The notes under the pieces are model-generated. The model did not search any database. It was not told the DNA's origin and saw nothing but the letters and a program-made list of their open reading frames with translations. The translations under genes and the position numbers were made by a program. From a virus, in IMG/VR virus record IMGVR_UViG_3300037137_001027, positions 62,001 to 126,000 of that record: a stretch of 64,000 nucleotides of DNA; one strand, written 5' to 3'. Below are positions 1-7,300 of the stretch, piece after piece; the first letter of the stretch is position 1; every line of letters begins with the position of its first letter.

Positions 1-2
1 AG

Positions 3-56
3 AAAATCAAGTGGCATGAAGTGGCCTGTACCATCGAAAAGGGAGAACAAAAGTGA
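3..56 (+). CDS. 3' end of a gene cut by the window edge
   Basis: An open frame enters from the left edge and ends at TGA 54-56, reading KIKWHEVACTIEKGEQK. Its stop overlaps the GTG start of the next gene in a GTGA arrangement, typical of translational coupling. Too little is visible to assign a function. Confidence 0.45.
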   Translation, partial: KIKWHEVACTIEKGEQK

Positions 57-238
57 ACGCCACTCTTACCGCTTGCGACAAGGATTCGAGCGCTGGCTAT
101 GTCGATACCCTTCGGTTTGAGAATAAGGAACAATTCCTTGAACGATATAATGAATTCAAGGAAAATGTCCCGTTTTCTCGCTGGTATGTCGAAGTCGAAA
201 GCGAAAACGACGAAGTTGAATCTTGGCTGGAAGACTAA
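53..238 (+). CDS. hypothetical acidic 61-aa protein
   Basis: The GTG start at 53 follows a GGGAGA ribosome site and overlaps the stop of the upstream frame. The product is acidic, with many Glu and Asp in the second half (ending VESWLED), and has no recognisable domain. It is probably part of an operon that begins outside the window. Confidence 0.6.
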   Translation: MNATLTACDKDSSAGYVDTLRFENKEQFLERYNEFKENVPFSRWYVEVESENDEVESWLED

Positions 239-280
239 TAATTATCCTTCTTATCTGCATAAATACAATAAGGAGGATAT

Positions 281-469
281 ATGAAACTTAAAATCGCACC
301 TGATTCACAGGCCCACGTTTTTGAACTCGCAGTCCTAGCCGCCCTTGGCGCTGGATTGACAGTAATTGCTACTAACCTAGCAGGCTTGAACTTGGGCGCA
401 TGGTCAGCAATTGTCTCGGCGGGCCTTACAATCGCAATGTCCCTAATCAAAAATATCGAAAATAGCTAA
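281..469 (+). CDS. small two-segment membrane protein (holin-like)
   Basis: A good AAGGAGG site precedes the ATG. The 62-aa product has two hydrophobic stretches, about residues 13-37 and 39-56, separated by a short Gly/Leu turn, and a short polar tail. Size and layout resemble small phage holins or superinfection-exclusion proteins, but there is no endolysin next to it, so the role is inference. Confidence 0.7.
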   Translation: MKLKIAPDSQAHVFELAVLAALGAGLTVIATNLAGLNLGAWSAIVSAGLTIAMSLIKNIENS

Positions 470-476
470 TGTAAGC

Positions 477-482
477 TATAAT
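477..482 (+). promoter_or_regulatory. TATAAT -10 box
   Basis: A perfect TATAAT is followed by exactly 6 nt and then an ATG at 489, the same spacing seen in the array promoters further right. No clear -35 box lies 17 nt upstream. It would drive the leader peptide and the KH gene. Confidence 0.45.
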
Positions 483-488
483 CACCCC

Positions 489-536
489 ATGAACAAGAGT
501 ACACCACTCTTGTTCTGTCGTTTAAGGACGCAATAA
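489..536 (+). CDS. possible 15-aa leader peptide before the KH gene
   Basis: The ATG lies 6 nt after TATAAT, so it would be leaderless. The frame reads MNKSTPLLFCRLRTQ and its TAA overlaps the next ATG (TAATG). Within it, GAACAAGAGT (491-500) and ACTCTTGTTC (506-515) form a perfect 10-bp hairpin. This layout could allow attenuation or translational coupling of the KH gene. It is short and may be only an untranslated leader. Confidence 0.3.
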   Translation: MNKSTPLLFCRLRTQ

Positions 537-838
537 TGCTTTCTAAACCCATTAGAGACGTGGCCGAAACCATTGGCCAATTCTATCTCCAAAAGAATAA
601 CGGCGACTATGCCGCTACTGCCCAAGAAATCGCCAATCTCCGCATCGTTAAATTAGACCCAACAGGGGATTCAGTATCAATTACCACTGGTCGCCCTGGT
701 ATCCTAATTGGCCGACGTGGAATAACCATAATTGCTCTATCCAAATTCATCCATGAAAAAATGCAGTTGAAAATCAAAATCATCGAAGATACCGATAATC
801 TGCAAGATTGCCTGACACCACGAAGAGATGACTATTGA
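536..838 (+). CDS. KH-domain RNA-binding protein, ribosomal protein S3-like
   Basis: The 100-aa product has a clear KH core at about residues 46-85. The loop GRPGILIGRRG (52-62) matches the G-R-P-G-x-x-I-G-x-x-G signature of the type II KH domain of ribosomal protein S3, followed by an amphipathic helix and a closing strand (KIKIIED). It should bind single-stranded RNA. The rest of S3 is missing, so it is not a ribosomal protein replacement. It starts at ATG 536 (AAGGA site, overlapping the leader stop) and lies just upstream of the CCA-adding gene. Confidence 0.7.
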   Translation: MLSKPIRDVAETIGQFYLQKNNGDYAATAQEIANLRIVKLDPTGDSVSITTGRPGILIGRRGITIIALSKFIHEKMQLKIKIIEDTDNLQDCLTPRRDDY

Positions 839-850
839 GGTTGTACTAAT
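835..850 (+). promoter_or_regulatory. array promoter P1
   Basis: TTGAGG + TTGTACTAAT; predicted +1 at 857. The leader starts ATAGAAAGGAGG. It drives the CCA-adding-type gene and overlaps the end of the KH gene. Confidence 0.75.
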
Positions 851-873
851 CAGAGCATAGAAAGGAGGACACC

Positions 874-1563
874 ATGAACATTAAGTTGTACCGTGTTGGC
901 GGATTTGTTCGGGATGAACTCCTGGGCGTCCGCTCCAAAGACCTAGACTTCGCCGTTGAAGCTCCGTCCTACGAAGCTATGGTCGAATGGGTCCGAAGTC
1001 AAGGTGAGATTTATCTTGAATCTCCCCAATTCTGGACCGTTCGCGCCCACATCAAGGGCAAATTGCCAGCAGACTTCGTTCTCTGCCGTAAGGACGGCCA
1101 GTATTCTGACGGACGTAGACCCGATAGCGTTAGTGTCGGTACTCTATTCGATGATCTTTCGCGTCGAGACTTCACCATGAACGCTATCGCCGTGGACGAA
1201 ATCACTGGCGAATTTATCGACCCGTTCAACGGTAGAATTGATCTTGAAAACCGACTCATTCGTTGCGTCGGTAAGGCTTATGATCGTTTCTTCGAGGACT
1301 CTCTGCGTCTTCTTAGAGCTATCCGCTTCAAGATTGTTAAGGGTTTCAATTTGCACGAAGATGTTGTGGATTGTCTTCATAATGAAACGCTTGCGGAACG
1401 GCTTGCTAACGTGAGCGATGAACGCAAGCGGGAAGAATTGCACAAGTGTCTGGCAAATGATACTCCCGCCACGCTTGCTCTACTGGCCGAATTCGACCTT
1501 ATCACTAAGGCTGTTTTCGGCTCTAGGAAGCTGTGGCTCATGCCAACCATGCGTGATGCGTAA
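874..1563 (+). CDS. cca: CCA-adding enzyme / poly(A) polymerase family nucleotidyltransferase (short form)
   Basis: The product shows the ordered class II tRNA nucleotidyltransferase signatures: GGFVRDELLG (about 9-18), the catalytic DLD metal-binding pair (about 24-26), RRDFTMNAI (about 97-105) and the neck motif EDSLRLLRAIRF. These enzymes add CCA (or A) to tRNA 3' ends. At 229 aa it is about half the usual length: head and neck are present, body and tail mostly absent. The ATG at 874 follows AAAGGAGG. It probably works with the kinase and RNA ligase further right in tRNA maintenance. A shorter-specificity A- or CC-adding enzyme is an alternative. Confidence 0.9.
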   Translation: MNIKLYRVGGFVRDELLGVRSKDLDFAVEAPSYEAMVEWVRSQGEIYLESPQFWTVRAHIKGKLPADFVLCRKDGQYSDGRRPDSVSVGTLFDDLSRRDFTMNAIAVDEITGEFIDPFNGRIDLENRLIRCVGKAYDRFFEDSLRLLRAIRFKIVKGFNLHEDVVDCLHNETLAERLANVSDERKREELHKCLANDTPATLALLAEFDLITKAVFGSRKLWLMPTMRDA

Positions 1564-1568
1564 AAACA

Positions 1569-1593
1569 GGGCAGGGGACCGCAAACCCTGCCC
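1569..1593 (+). terminator. GGGCAGGG/CCCTGCCC hairpin without U-tract
   Basis: An 8-bp GC stem with loop GACCGCAAA lies between the nucleotidyltransferase and the L7/L12-like gene. It lacks a T run and the next gene has no promoter of its own, so it may only attenuate. The same stem recurs with a T run after many later genes. Confidence 0.5.
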
Positions 1594-1608
1594 CATTTAG
1601 GAGAACAA

Positions 1609-2019
1609 ATGAAAACCAATTTGATTGGCGTTGCTGTTAAGACCCATTTGACCAGCACAACCGATGAAACCGTTGCCACCATTCGCGGTATCTATCGCAA
1701 GAATGGTTATACAATGACCATCCTTGTCGATGGTAAGGGCAAACTTTACGACCATATCCCTGTCGAAAAACTTACCCTTATTATGGATGAACGCCAATGG
1801 AGCGTCGTCCTTTATTGGGGTATTAACGACAAGATTAAGGCTATTAAAGCCATTCGTTGTATTACTTCAATGGACCTGAAGGCCGCAAAGGAACACGTTG
1901 AAGCACATCCTAATTGCGTGCCAATCAAGGATAAATTGACCCACGAAGAAGCCCAAGAAATCAGGCGTCGTATTAGCCAAGATGAAAGAATGGAATGCGA
2001 CGTGAGGAAGGCAATCTAA
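1609..2019 (+). CDS. protein with ribosomal protein L7/L12 C-terminal-like domain
   Basis: Residues about 70-125 of this 136-aa protein follow the L7/L12 C-terminal domain: DKIKAIKAIR, then ITSMDLKAAKEHVE (equivalent to ITGLGLKEAKDLVE), then a lysine-containing strand and HEEAQEIRRRI. In ribosomes this domain recruits translation factors. The N-terminal 65 residues, with several beta strands, are not from L7/L12. GGAGAACAA precedes the ATG. There is no promoter between it and the upstream gene, so it is likely co-transcribed. The role is inferred: factor capture or ribosome mimicry. Confidence 0.7.
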   Translation: MKTNLIGVAVKTHLTSTTDETVATIRGIYRKNGYTMTILVDGKGKLYDHIPVEKLTLIMDERQWSVVLYWGINDKIKAIKAIRCITSMDLKAAKEHVEAHPNCVPIKDKLTHEEAQEIRRRISQDERMECDVRKAI

Positions 2020-2035
2020 TTGAGGTTGTACTAAT
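2020..2035 (+). promoter_or_regulatory. array promoter P2
   Basis: TTGAGG + TTGTACTAAT; predicted +1 at 2042. The transcript would begin with AGGAGG itself. Confidence 0.75.
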
Positions 2036-2055
2036 CCAGACAGGAGGAAACACAA

Positions 2056-2292
2056 ATGCTTGACGCTTATTGCAAACTGCTCTACGGTATCGGCTCTTGC
2101 GACGATGGCGTTGAAACCGTCCTGTCCCCAAACGCTTTCGCTGGCCTGATCGACCTGACCCGCGCCGTCTATGGCGAACACGCTGCCGAAGTAGTTAAGA
2201 ATCAATTTCAAATGAACAAACAAGGCGGCTGGACCTGCCCTATGGAAGAAATCGAAGACGCCTTCCGCCTCTGCCTGACTGGAGTAGGCTAG
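2056..2292 (+). CDS. hypothetical 78-aa protein
   Basis: AGGAGG lies 5' of the ATG, at the extreme 5' end of the predicted transcript. The product is helical and acidic with four Cys and no recognised domain. Its TAG overlaps the GTG start of the next gene (TAGTG), so the two are translationally coupled. Confidence 0.7.
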   Translation: MLDAYCKLLYGIGSCDDGVETVLSPNAFAGLIDLTRAVYGEHAAEVVKNQFQMNKQGGWTCPMEEIEDAFRLCLTGVG

Positions 2293-2549
2293 TGAATCGC
2301 AGTAACTTCATCAACGTCGCTACCAACAGCAACGACGGCAGCAAAATTGCTTGGACCGACGAAGAATTGCTTGAAGCAATCGAAGTGCTGCAATGTCTTG
2401 TTGCCTATTTTAGCACAAGAAAAGAATGCCTAATCGCCCATGCGCTGCGACTGGAACTAATGAGCATGGAAGGATTTGCTAACGCTCGCAAATGGGTATG
2501 CAATGGCGATACCTGGCAAATTAGACGGAAGGACGGCACCCTTGTCTAA
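2292..2549 (+). CDS. hypothetical 85-aa protein
   Basis: Starts at GTG 2292, overlapping the upstream stop, and ends just inside the next gene. Predicted mainly helical; no known domain. It is the second gene of the P2 operon. Confidence 0.6.
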   Translation: MNRSNFINVATNSNDGSKIAWTDEELLEAIEVLQCLVAYFSTRKECLIAHALRLELMSMEGFANARKWVCNGDTWQIRRKDGTLV

Positions 2550-2826
2550 ATACTACGCCTTCATCATTGCGCTTATAATCCCTTGCATCCTGGCAGCGGA
2601 ACAGCAACCGAATCATTACCTGGCCCCACTCCAGAAAGGCACCGAAATTACCTTTCGGGAAGCCCCTGGCGGCTACAAAATTACACTGCAATCCCCTGGC
2701 ACACACAAGGTTACAGCAATGGACCCCGATTTCGTGACCATTACCGATGCCGCTGGCGTTACAACCATCCGCATCGGTAAGAATGCGGTCCTGTCTATTA
2801 CCGAAATTAAGATACCAAAGAGGTAA
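2542..2826 (+). CDS. small exported protein with signal peptide
   Basis: The TTG start at 2542 overlaps the previous stop and follows GGAAGGA. The first 20 residues are a classical signal peptide: SKYY, then a hydrophobic core FIIALIIPCIL, then AA, a plausible signal peptidase I site. The mature part of about 75 residues is rich in beta-type alternation (TIRIGKNAVLSI). It probably acts in the periplasm or envelope. The target is unknown. Confidence 0.6.
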   Translation: MSKYYAFIIALIIPCILAAEQQPNHYLAPLQKGTEITFREAPGGYKITLQSPGTHKVTAMDPDFVTITDAAGVTTIRIGKNAVLSITEIKIPKR

Positions 2827-2831
2827 AAACA

Positions 2832-2999
2832 ATGTATCTTGTTCACGCAACCGCTCCCTTCCGTGGTGGTAACAAAGGCTGGGATTTCCGCGCTGATTAC
2901 TTCCCGCGTAAAGTTCACTATAAGAAGGAAGCGCTCGCCCTGGCTCAAGAGGCTAAGGCCAAAGGCGCTACCAACGTCAAGCTAGAGAAGATCAAGTAA
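2832..2999 (+). CDS. hypothetical basic 55-aa protein
   Basis: AAAGAGGTAA precedes the ATG. The product is Lys-rich (ending NVKLEKIK) with an Ala-rich helix EALALAQEAKAKG. No domain recognised. It is the last gene of the P2 operon; its TAA runs into promoter P3. Confidence 0.6.
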   Translation: MYLVHATAPFRGGNKGWDFRADYFPRKVHYKKEALALAQEAKAKGATNVKLEKIK

Positions 3000-3015
3000 T
3001 TGAGGTTGTACTAAG
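3000..3015 (+). promoter_or_regulatory. array promoter P3 (leaderless)
   Basis: TTGAGG + TTGTACTAAG; six bases later is ATG 3022, so the transcript should be leaderless. Confidence 0.75.
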
Positions 3016-3021
3016 CTGGGC

Positions 3022-3225
3022 ATGATAATCAAAACCACATCCCACCGATCAAGGGAAAAGCTAAAACAACTCCTGGGCTATATGCCCCAAGGTTATTTTA
3101 GCTTCTATAAGAACGGCGACTGGCGGGAAGTCCCCGATGATCGTTCGGAAGACGTTTTGAAAATCAAAGGTATCAGCCGTTCCAAACTGCCTGAAACAGC
3201 TAGACAATACATTGATTGGAGCTAA
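3022..3225 (+). CDS. hypothetical 67-aa protein, leaderless start
   Basis: The ATG coincides with the predicted +1 of P3 and no Shine-Dalgarno precedes it. The product is basic at its N-terminus (TTSHRSREKLKQLL) with no recognised domain. The next gene starts 3 nt after its stop. Confidence 0.65.
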   Translation: MIIKTTSHRSREKLKQLLGYMPQGYFSFYKNGDWREVPDDRSEDVLKIKGISRSKLPETARQYIDWS

Positions 3226-3228
3226 GAA

Positions 3229-3483
3229 ATGGCTAACTGGCGTTATAAGATCGAATTGAACAAGGTTCTCACCGAAATGTCCGAGAAGCATGACCTCGAA
3301 CGACATGAGGCCCGCTGCCCAAAGGAAGTCAAGGAAGCTATCGCCAAGGAACTTGAAAAGGCTTGGCCGCTCAAGCGCTTCTGCGAAAAAATCCTTAATG
3401 CCAAGAGCATCGCCCAAGTCAATCGTATCTTGAAAAACGTCTGGAATGCCGCTGACCGTGAACTTGTCTGGTGCGGACTGTAA
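3229..3483 (+). CDS. hypothetical 84-aa helical protein
   Basis: GGAG lies 5' of the ATG within the previous gene's last codons. The product is highly charged and helical, rich in Lys and Glu. No domain recognised. Confidence 0.65.
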   Translation: MANWRYKIELNKVLTEMSEKHDLERHEARCPKEVKEAIAKELEKAWPLKRFCEKILNAKSIAQVNRILKNVWNAADRELVWCGL

Positions 3484-3496
3484 CTCCATTTGTTAA

Positions 3497-3512
3497 TTGC
3501 GGTTGTACTAAT
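3497..3512 (+). promoter_or_regulatory. array promoter P4 (leaderless)
   Basis: TTGCGG + TTGTACTAAT; +1 coincides with ATG 3519. Confidence 0.75.
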
Positions 3513-3518
3513 CAGGAC

Positions 3519-3941
3519 ATGGAGAATAAAATGAAACTCAATGAACTTGAACAAAAAGCAGTCGATCATATCCGCCACAACGCTACTCGCTACGGCACCA
3601 GCGGCGGCGGTATGTTTGACAATCCCAAAACCCACGAAGATAAACGAACCCGCAAGCTGCTCGATAATGGCGTAATTCTCTACGTCGGCTGCGGCTCCCG
3701 CACTGAAAGCGGCTGGATGGGCGGCGCTGGCCTGATCCCCGCCGATATGTTTGATGCCACCAAACATACCAAACTGTCCGTCGATAGGGATTCCAGCCTG
3801 AAAGTGGTTGAACAAAAGTGTAATAATTCCCTGGCAATGGTCTATCACGTTGTCCTCGATGGCATCACCATTGCCGAATGCCGCGACCCTTATTGGGCAA
3901 ACTATCTGGCAAAGGCTATCAAGGGAAATCGCTACACCTGA
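3519..3941 (+). CDS. hypothetical 140-aa protein
   Basis: The ATG at 3519 is at the predicted +1. A second in-frame ATG at 3531 is possible. A Gly-rich stretch SGGGMFD and GCGSRTESGWMGGAG suggests flexible loops in a small alpha/beta fold. No known family recognised. Confidence 0.65.
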   Translation: MENKMKLNELEQKAVDHIRHNATRYGTSGGGMFDNPKTHEDKRTRKLLDNGVILYVGCGSRTESGWMGGAGLIPADMFDATKHTKLSVDRDSSLKVVEQKCNNSLAMVYHVVLDGITIAECRDPYWANYLAKAIKGNRYT

Positions 3942-3998
3942 TTTAGCCGAATCAAAGTAGCACACACACAAAAAGTTCTGCCCCACTACATAAAGAAT

Positions 3999-4235
3999 AT
4001 GTATTGGATTGCACGATTCGGACCAATTGAAGTAGGCAGAGTTACCACCATCCCTGGCAACCTGCCCTACTTCGTTACAATTAACGCCGTCGCCGTTAAA
4101 CAACTATGCAGCACCCCACTACCCGAAACAGCCTTTATTAAATCATTCAGTGATTTTTATGCTGCCGAAGCCTACGCAACGTCCTTCTTCCCACTGGATA
4201 CCCAACCATTCATCGAATGGACCCAATTTAATTGA
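3999..4235 (+). CDS. hypothetical 78-aa protein
   Basis: The start at ATG 3999 has neither an array promoter nor a clear ribosome site, so the exact start is uncertain. The product is aromatic-rich and mostly beta-like at the N-terminus (YWIARFGPIEVGRVTTI). It sits between two array cassettes and shares their C-rich codon usage. Confidence 0.5.
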   Translation: MYWIARFGPIEVGRVTTIPGNLPYFVTINAVAVKQLCSTPLPETAFIKSFSDFYAAEAYATSFFPLDTQPFIEWTQFN

Positions 4236-4247
4236 GGTTGTACTAAT
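4232..4247 (+). promoter_or_regulatory. array promoter P5 (leaderless)
   Basis: TTGAGG + TTGTACTAAT; +1 coincides with ATG 4254. Confidence 0.75.
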
Positions 4248-4253
4248 CCCAAT

Positions 4254-4568
4254 ATGATTACTACAGCAAACGCTCTGGATGCACTGAAAGATAAATTCAT
4301 CACCGACTGGCGAATGAAACTCTGTCGGGATGATAACCTGAAATGGAAGTCCCCCGTCGTCACCAGCGATAAGGTTTCTGTGTCCAACGAAACCTATGGT
4401 AAGACTTCATACCTGTACTTCCATGCCAAAACCGCTGAATTGGCCAAAGAAATTGCGGCAACCCTCCGCACCATCGGCGGCAAACCCAACTTCGGCTGGT
4501 GCGCATCTGACCCCACTTGCTTCGATTTACAAGTGTCCCGCTTCAACGGCTACCACTGGTGGGAATAA
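4254..4568 (+). CDS. hypothetical 104-aa protein, first gene of the primase-like operon
   Basis: Leaderless ATG at the predicted +1 of P5. The product has mixed alpha/beta character with no recognised motif. Its TAA overlaps the next ATG (TAATG), so it is translationally coupled to the primase-like gene. Confidence 0.65.
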   Translation: MITTANALDALKDKFITDWRMKLCRDDNLKWKSPVVTSDKVSVSNETYGKTSYLYFHAKTAELAKEIAATLRTIGGKPNFGWCASDPTCFDLQVSRFNGYHWWE

Positions 4569-5233
4569 TGAACTACAAAATCCTACTCGATGAAGCAAAA
4601 TTCGATGAATTTACTAACTTCCTCCCCGACCTGGAAGCCAACGAAGTCTATTACCTCTCCCTCTTCGCCCGACATAAATACTGTACCTCTGTCCCTAACA
4701 TAAAAGACAACCAACTCGCCCGCTTCACCAGCAGCAAAGAAACCCTGAAAGAACACATCCTTCGTCTGGAATGCTCCATCGGTGGCTATAAAAGAGAAGG
4801 AATTGACGTTCCCCAAGAAGCATTGGCGCTTTACATTGCCCTGAATCCCCGTAATATAGTTAAAGCAAATAAAGAACTTTTGGTCGAATTGGCTAAGTGC
4901 TTCGCGGAAGGAAAAGCCGATTTTAACCCGCTGTCCCTCGCCCGTACCGCTATCCACCACGCAACAAACCGTAAAGTCTTTGTAGACTTTGATTATGATT
5001 TTATCGCTCCAGAAACCCATTTGCCCAAAATTAAGGAAGTTTTACCAGATAACGCATTCAAAATCCTTAAAACAAGAGGCGGCTTCCACATCCTAGTCCT
5101 ACTCGCTAATGCTCCTAAAACCAACTGGTTCAAAGCACTAAGCAACCTAGAAGGCTGTGACGTTAAAGGTAGTAATACCCTTATTCCCGTCCCTGGCTGT
5201 ACCCAAGGCGGATTCACCCCTTACCTGGAGTAA
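4568..5233 (+). CDS. archaeo-eukaryotic-primase-like protein
   Basis: In this 221-aa protein the second half has KVFVDFDYDF (136-145), TRGGFHILV (169-177) and IPVPGCTQGGF (206-216). The DFD acidic pair, the G-x-H strand and the PVPGT-like loop occur in this order in AEP/PrimPol-type polymerases and their phage relatives. The N-terminal half (LFARHKY, LECSIGGY, LNPRN) matches no motif I can name. It may prime replication or repair. Without a structural comparison the AEP call is tentative. Confidence 0.5.
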   Translation: MNYKILLDEAKFDEFTNFLPDLEANEVYYLSLFARHKYCTSVPNIKDNQLARFTSSKETLKEHILRLECSIGGYKREGIDVPQEALALYIALNPRNIVKANKELLVELAKCFAEGKADFNPLSLARTAIHHATNRKVFVDFDYDFIAPETHLPKIKEVLPDNAFKILKTRGGFHILVLLANAPKTNWFKALSNLEGCDVKGSNTLIPVPGCTQGGFTPYLE

Positions 5234-5236
5234 AAT

Positions 5237-5575
5237 ATGCCGACGAATAACCCCACTGGTTACGAAACCTATGTCTACGATCATAGACAATACCCCCACG
5301 CCAACTATGATGGCGCTATCTACGAAAGTCGCCAACATGCCAACGCGCCGCTCCATGACCCGAAATCCCTCCCTAAACCTGAATGCGATAACGATTCCCT
5401 ACCCCGCGTCATGGTCGAACCATGCTACGCCAGCCGCTCCAACGATGTTTGGCTCTATTTCAGGGAAGGTCATAGCATCATGCTCCCCCGCATCATGGCC
5501 GAACAACTAAGAGATGCCCTAATCAAAGTCTGCGAGAAACCTAAACAAGAAAAAACAACATGGGAAACCCAATAA
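5237..5575 (+). CDS. hypothetical 112-aa protein
   Basis: Starts 3 nt after the primase-like gene and belongs to the P5 operon. The N-terminal half is Tyr/His/Asn/Pro-rich and probably disordered. The C-terminal half (WLYFREGHSIMLPR) looks folded. No family recognised. Confidence 0.6.
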   Translation: MPTNNPTGYETYVYDHRQYPHANYDGAIYESRQHANAPLHDPKSLPKPECDNDSLPRVMVEPCYASRSNDVWLYFREGHSIMLPRIMAEQLRDALIKVCEKPKQEKTTWETQ

Positions 5576-5591
5576 GTAAGGTTGTACTAAT
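5576..5591 (+). promoter_or_regulatory. array promoter P6 (leaderless)
   Basis: Upstream box GTAAGG + TTGTACTAAT; +1 coincides with ATG 5598. Confidence 0.7.
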
Positions 5592-5597
5592 AACAAT

Positions 5598-5762
5598 ATG
5601 AACACCAAATACCCACTACTCGACGCCGAAGCAAAACGCATCGCCTCCGATACCTGCAAGGCTATTAACCTAGCCTCCCAAAACACCCAAGATGAAGGTA
5701 TGCCCTATAAGGCCCAATATATCTTGGAAGAGGTTATTAAAATCCTGAAGGAGAAGGTCTAA
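5598..5762 (+). CDS. hypothetical 54-aa helical protein
   Basis: Leaderless ATG at the predicted +1 of P6. Short all-helical product (DAEAKRIASDTCKAINL). Its stop is directly followed by the next ATG. Confidence 0.6.
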   Translation: MNTKYPLLDAEAKRIASDTCKAINLASQNTQDEGMPYKAQYILEEVIKILKEKV

Positions 5763-5933
5763 ATGTCCCGTAAAGACGCAATCCGTGCGCTCGCCAAGGA
5801 TTTTATCAAATTCGTCACCAAAGAAGATGATAAAACTGGCGCACTCAACGCCTGGAACCTTAAACTCCAAGAAGACCTCGCAAAACAAATTAAATACGAA
5901 TTGGAAGAACAACTCCCCAAAGAAGACCTATGA
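5763..5933 (+). CDS. hypothetical 56-aa helical protein
   Basis: ATG directly abuts the previous TAA. AAGGAGAAGG inside the previous gene acts as ribosome site. Highly charged helix-rich product (KYELEEQLPKEDL). No domain. Confidence 0.6.
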   Translation: MSRKDAIRALAKDFIKFVTKEDDKTGALNAWNLKLQEDLAKQIKYELEEQLPKEDL

Positions 5934-5941
5934 TTAAACAA

Positions 5942-5957
5942 TCGAGGTTGTACTAAT
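5942..5957 (+). promoter_or_regulatory. array promoter P7 (leaderless)
   Basis: TCGAGG + TTGTACTAAT; +1 coincides with ATG 5964. Confidence 0.75.
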
Positions 5958-5963
5958 CAAAAC

Positions 5964-6413
5964 ATGGACACCAACATCGCTGTATCACTGGCCCGCCAAC
6001 TAATGATCGACCACGGTTTGGGCCACTGGTCCTTTGAATTCGACCGCGCCAAACGCCGCGCTGGTTGCTGCAAACACCGTAGCTCAATAATTAGCCTGAG
6101 CTATGTCTACACCACCCGTAATAGCGAACCCGAAGTCAAAGATACCATCCTGCACGAAATTGCCCATGCCCTCGCTGGCCCAAAACAAGGCCACAATAAC
6201 GTCTGGAAAACTATCTGTCGCAGAATCGGCGCTAAACCCGTTCGCTGCTATAGCGCTGATACTGTCGATATGCCCAAAGGTCGCTGGAAAGCACAATGTA
6301 ATTCTTGTAAAAAGGAATTCCATGCCCACCGTCGCCCTAAAAACCACATGAATCGCTATTGTACCCGCTGTGGCCCCGTCAACGGCGCAATCACCTTCAA
6401 ACAAGGATACTAA
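5964..6413 (+). CDS. SprT-like zinc metalloprotease
   Basis: The 149-aa product has the SprT/SPRTN zincin signature HEIAHAL (64-70) followed by GHNNVW (76-81), whose His is the third zinc ligand, and a C-terminal CxxC...CxxC zinc ribbon (CNSCKKEF, CTRCGP). This matches the SprT-like domain plus zinc ribbon. SprT-type proteases are linked to processing of protein-DNA crosslinks. The start is leaderless at P7. A second SprT-like gene lies at 43.1-43.4 kb. Confidence 0.85.
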   Translation: MDTNIAVSLARQLMIDHGLGHWSFEFDRAKRRAGCCKHRSSIISLSYVYTTRNSEPEVKDTILHEIAHALAGPKQGHNNVWKTICRRIGAKPVRCYSADTVDMPKGRWKAQCNSCKKEFHAHRRPKNHMNRYCTRCGPVNGAITFKQGY

Positions 6414-6415
6414 AC

Positions 6416-6694
6416 ATGACCGAATCCATCTTCTTCACCGTTATTAACCCCCATACCGAAGAAGAAACCAGAATCAATATCTCTATTAACCCCGAAGAAA
6501 AAATCTTCGCGGTTAATAATATCCTAATCGACCCCCAACAACTGGCCGAACTAGGAATGCTCCTGTTCGCCCTGGCTAACCAACACGGTCAACCTGACCT
6601 GGACTCCTGCAACGAACTACTCTACGGCTTTGATATTCCACTCCCTATCAAGGCGCTCAAAGAGGTTATCGACATAGAAAAGGAAGTTGCATGA
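6416..6694 (+). CDS. hypothetical 92-aa protein
   Basis: Starts two bases after the SprT-like stop with AAGGATACTAAAC upstream. Acidic, with an N-terminal beta section and a helical C-terminal half. It overlaps the next gene by ATGA. Confidence 0.6.
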   Translation: MTESIFFTVINPHTEEETRINISINPEEKIFAVNNILIDPQQLAELGMLLFALANQHGQPDLDSCNELLYGFDIPLPIKALKEVIDIEKEVA

Positions 6695-6891
6695 AATTCT
6701 TCGATCTTAAAATTCGTATTAGCTCCAATTACCAAACAGAAAAAGAGGTAATGGAGAAGTTTGGAGAATGGCTCGCTGCCACTAAAGGTATCAAAACCTC
6801 TCTTTGGCAAGGTAATTCCTGCATCGTTGAACTTGGCGTTACGCAACTGTCCGAAAAGAATGCGTCAATCGGAGCAAACCATGAAAATTGA
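6691..6891 (+). CDS. hypothetical 66-aa protein
   Basis: The ATG overlaps the upstream TGA. Alpha/beta product with no recognised family. Third gene of the P7 operon. Confidence 0.6.
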   Translation: MKFFDLKIRISSNYQTEKEVMEKFGEWLAATKGIKTSLWQGNSCIVELGVTQLSEKNASIGANHEN

Positions 6892-7294
6892 CCCACGCTT
6901 TAAGGATACTGAATTCGTTGTCGAAGCCGATTCCTTCGCCCGTCTTGCCCTGTGGGAACGCTTCTCCACCGAAGCACTACATAAAACCGAATTGAATACC
7001 ATTAACTGGCAACAAGACTCTATGGGAACCTGCTACCAAGTCGGCTCCCTAGATAATCGACCAGTTAATATCGACTTCGTTTGGGCCAAACTCAATAACC
7101 ATTTAATCCTCTTTTACCACGCCTGCTCCCAAGTAGTCGATCATAAAATGGTCGAAAATTGGATTGAAAAATACTGTAACCCCCAACATAACGAACGCCG
7201 CTCCCATTGTGATGCTAATAACTTCGCTCATGCTATTAGCTATATCTCCAACTTCGCTGGCTGGGAACCTACCGCTCCCGCCAGTAAAGCCTGA
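6881..7294 (+). CDS. hypothetical 137-aa protein
   Basis: GGAGCAAACC precedes ATG 6881. It overlaps the end of the previous gene by 11 nt. Contains several Trp, His and Cys (CNPQHNERRSHCDANN), possibly metal-binding. Last gene of the P7 operon. Confidence 0.6.
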   Translation: MKIDPRFKDTEFVVEADSFARLALWERFSTEALHKTELNTINWQQDSMGTCYQVGSLDNRPVNIDFVWAKLNNHLILFYHACSQVVDHKMVENWIEKYCNPQHNERRSHCDANNFAHAISYISNFAGWEPTAPASKA

Positions 7295-7300
7295 GACGCT

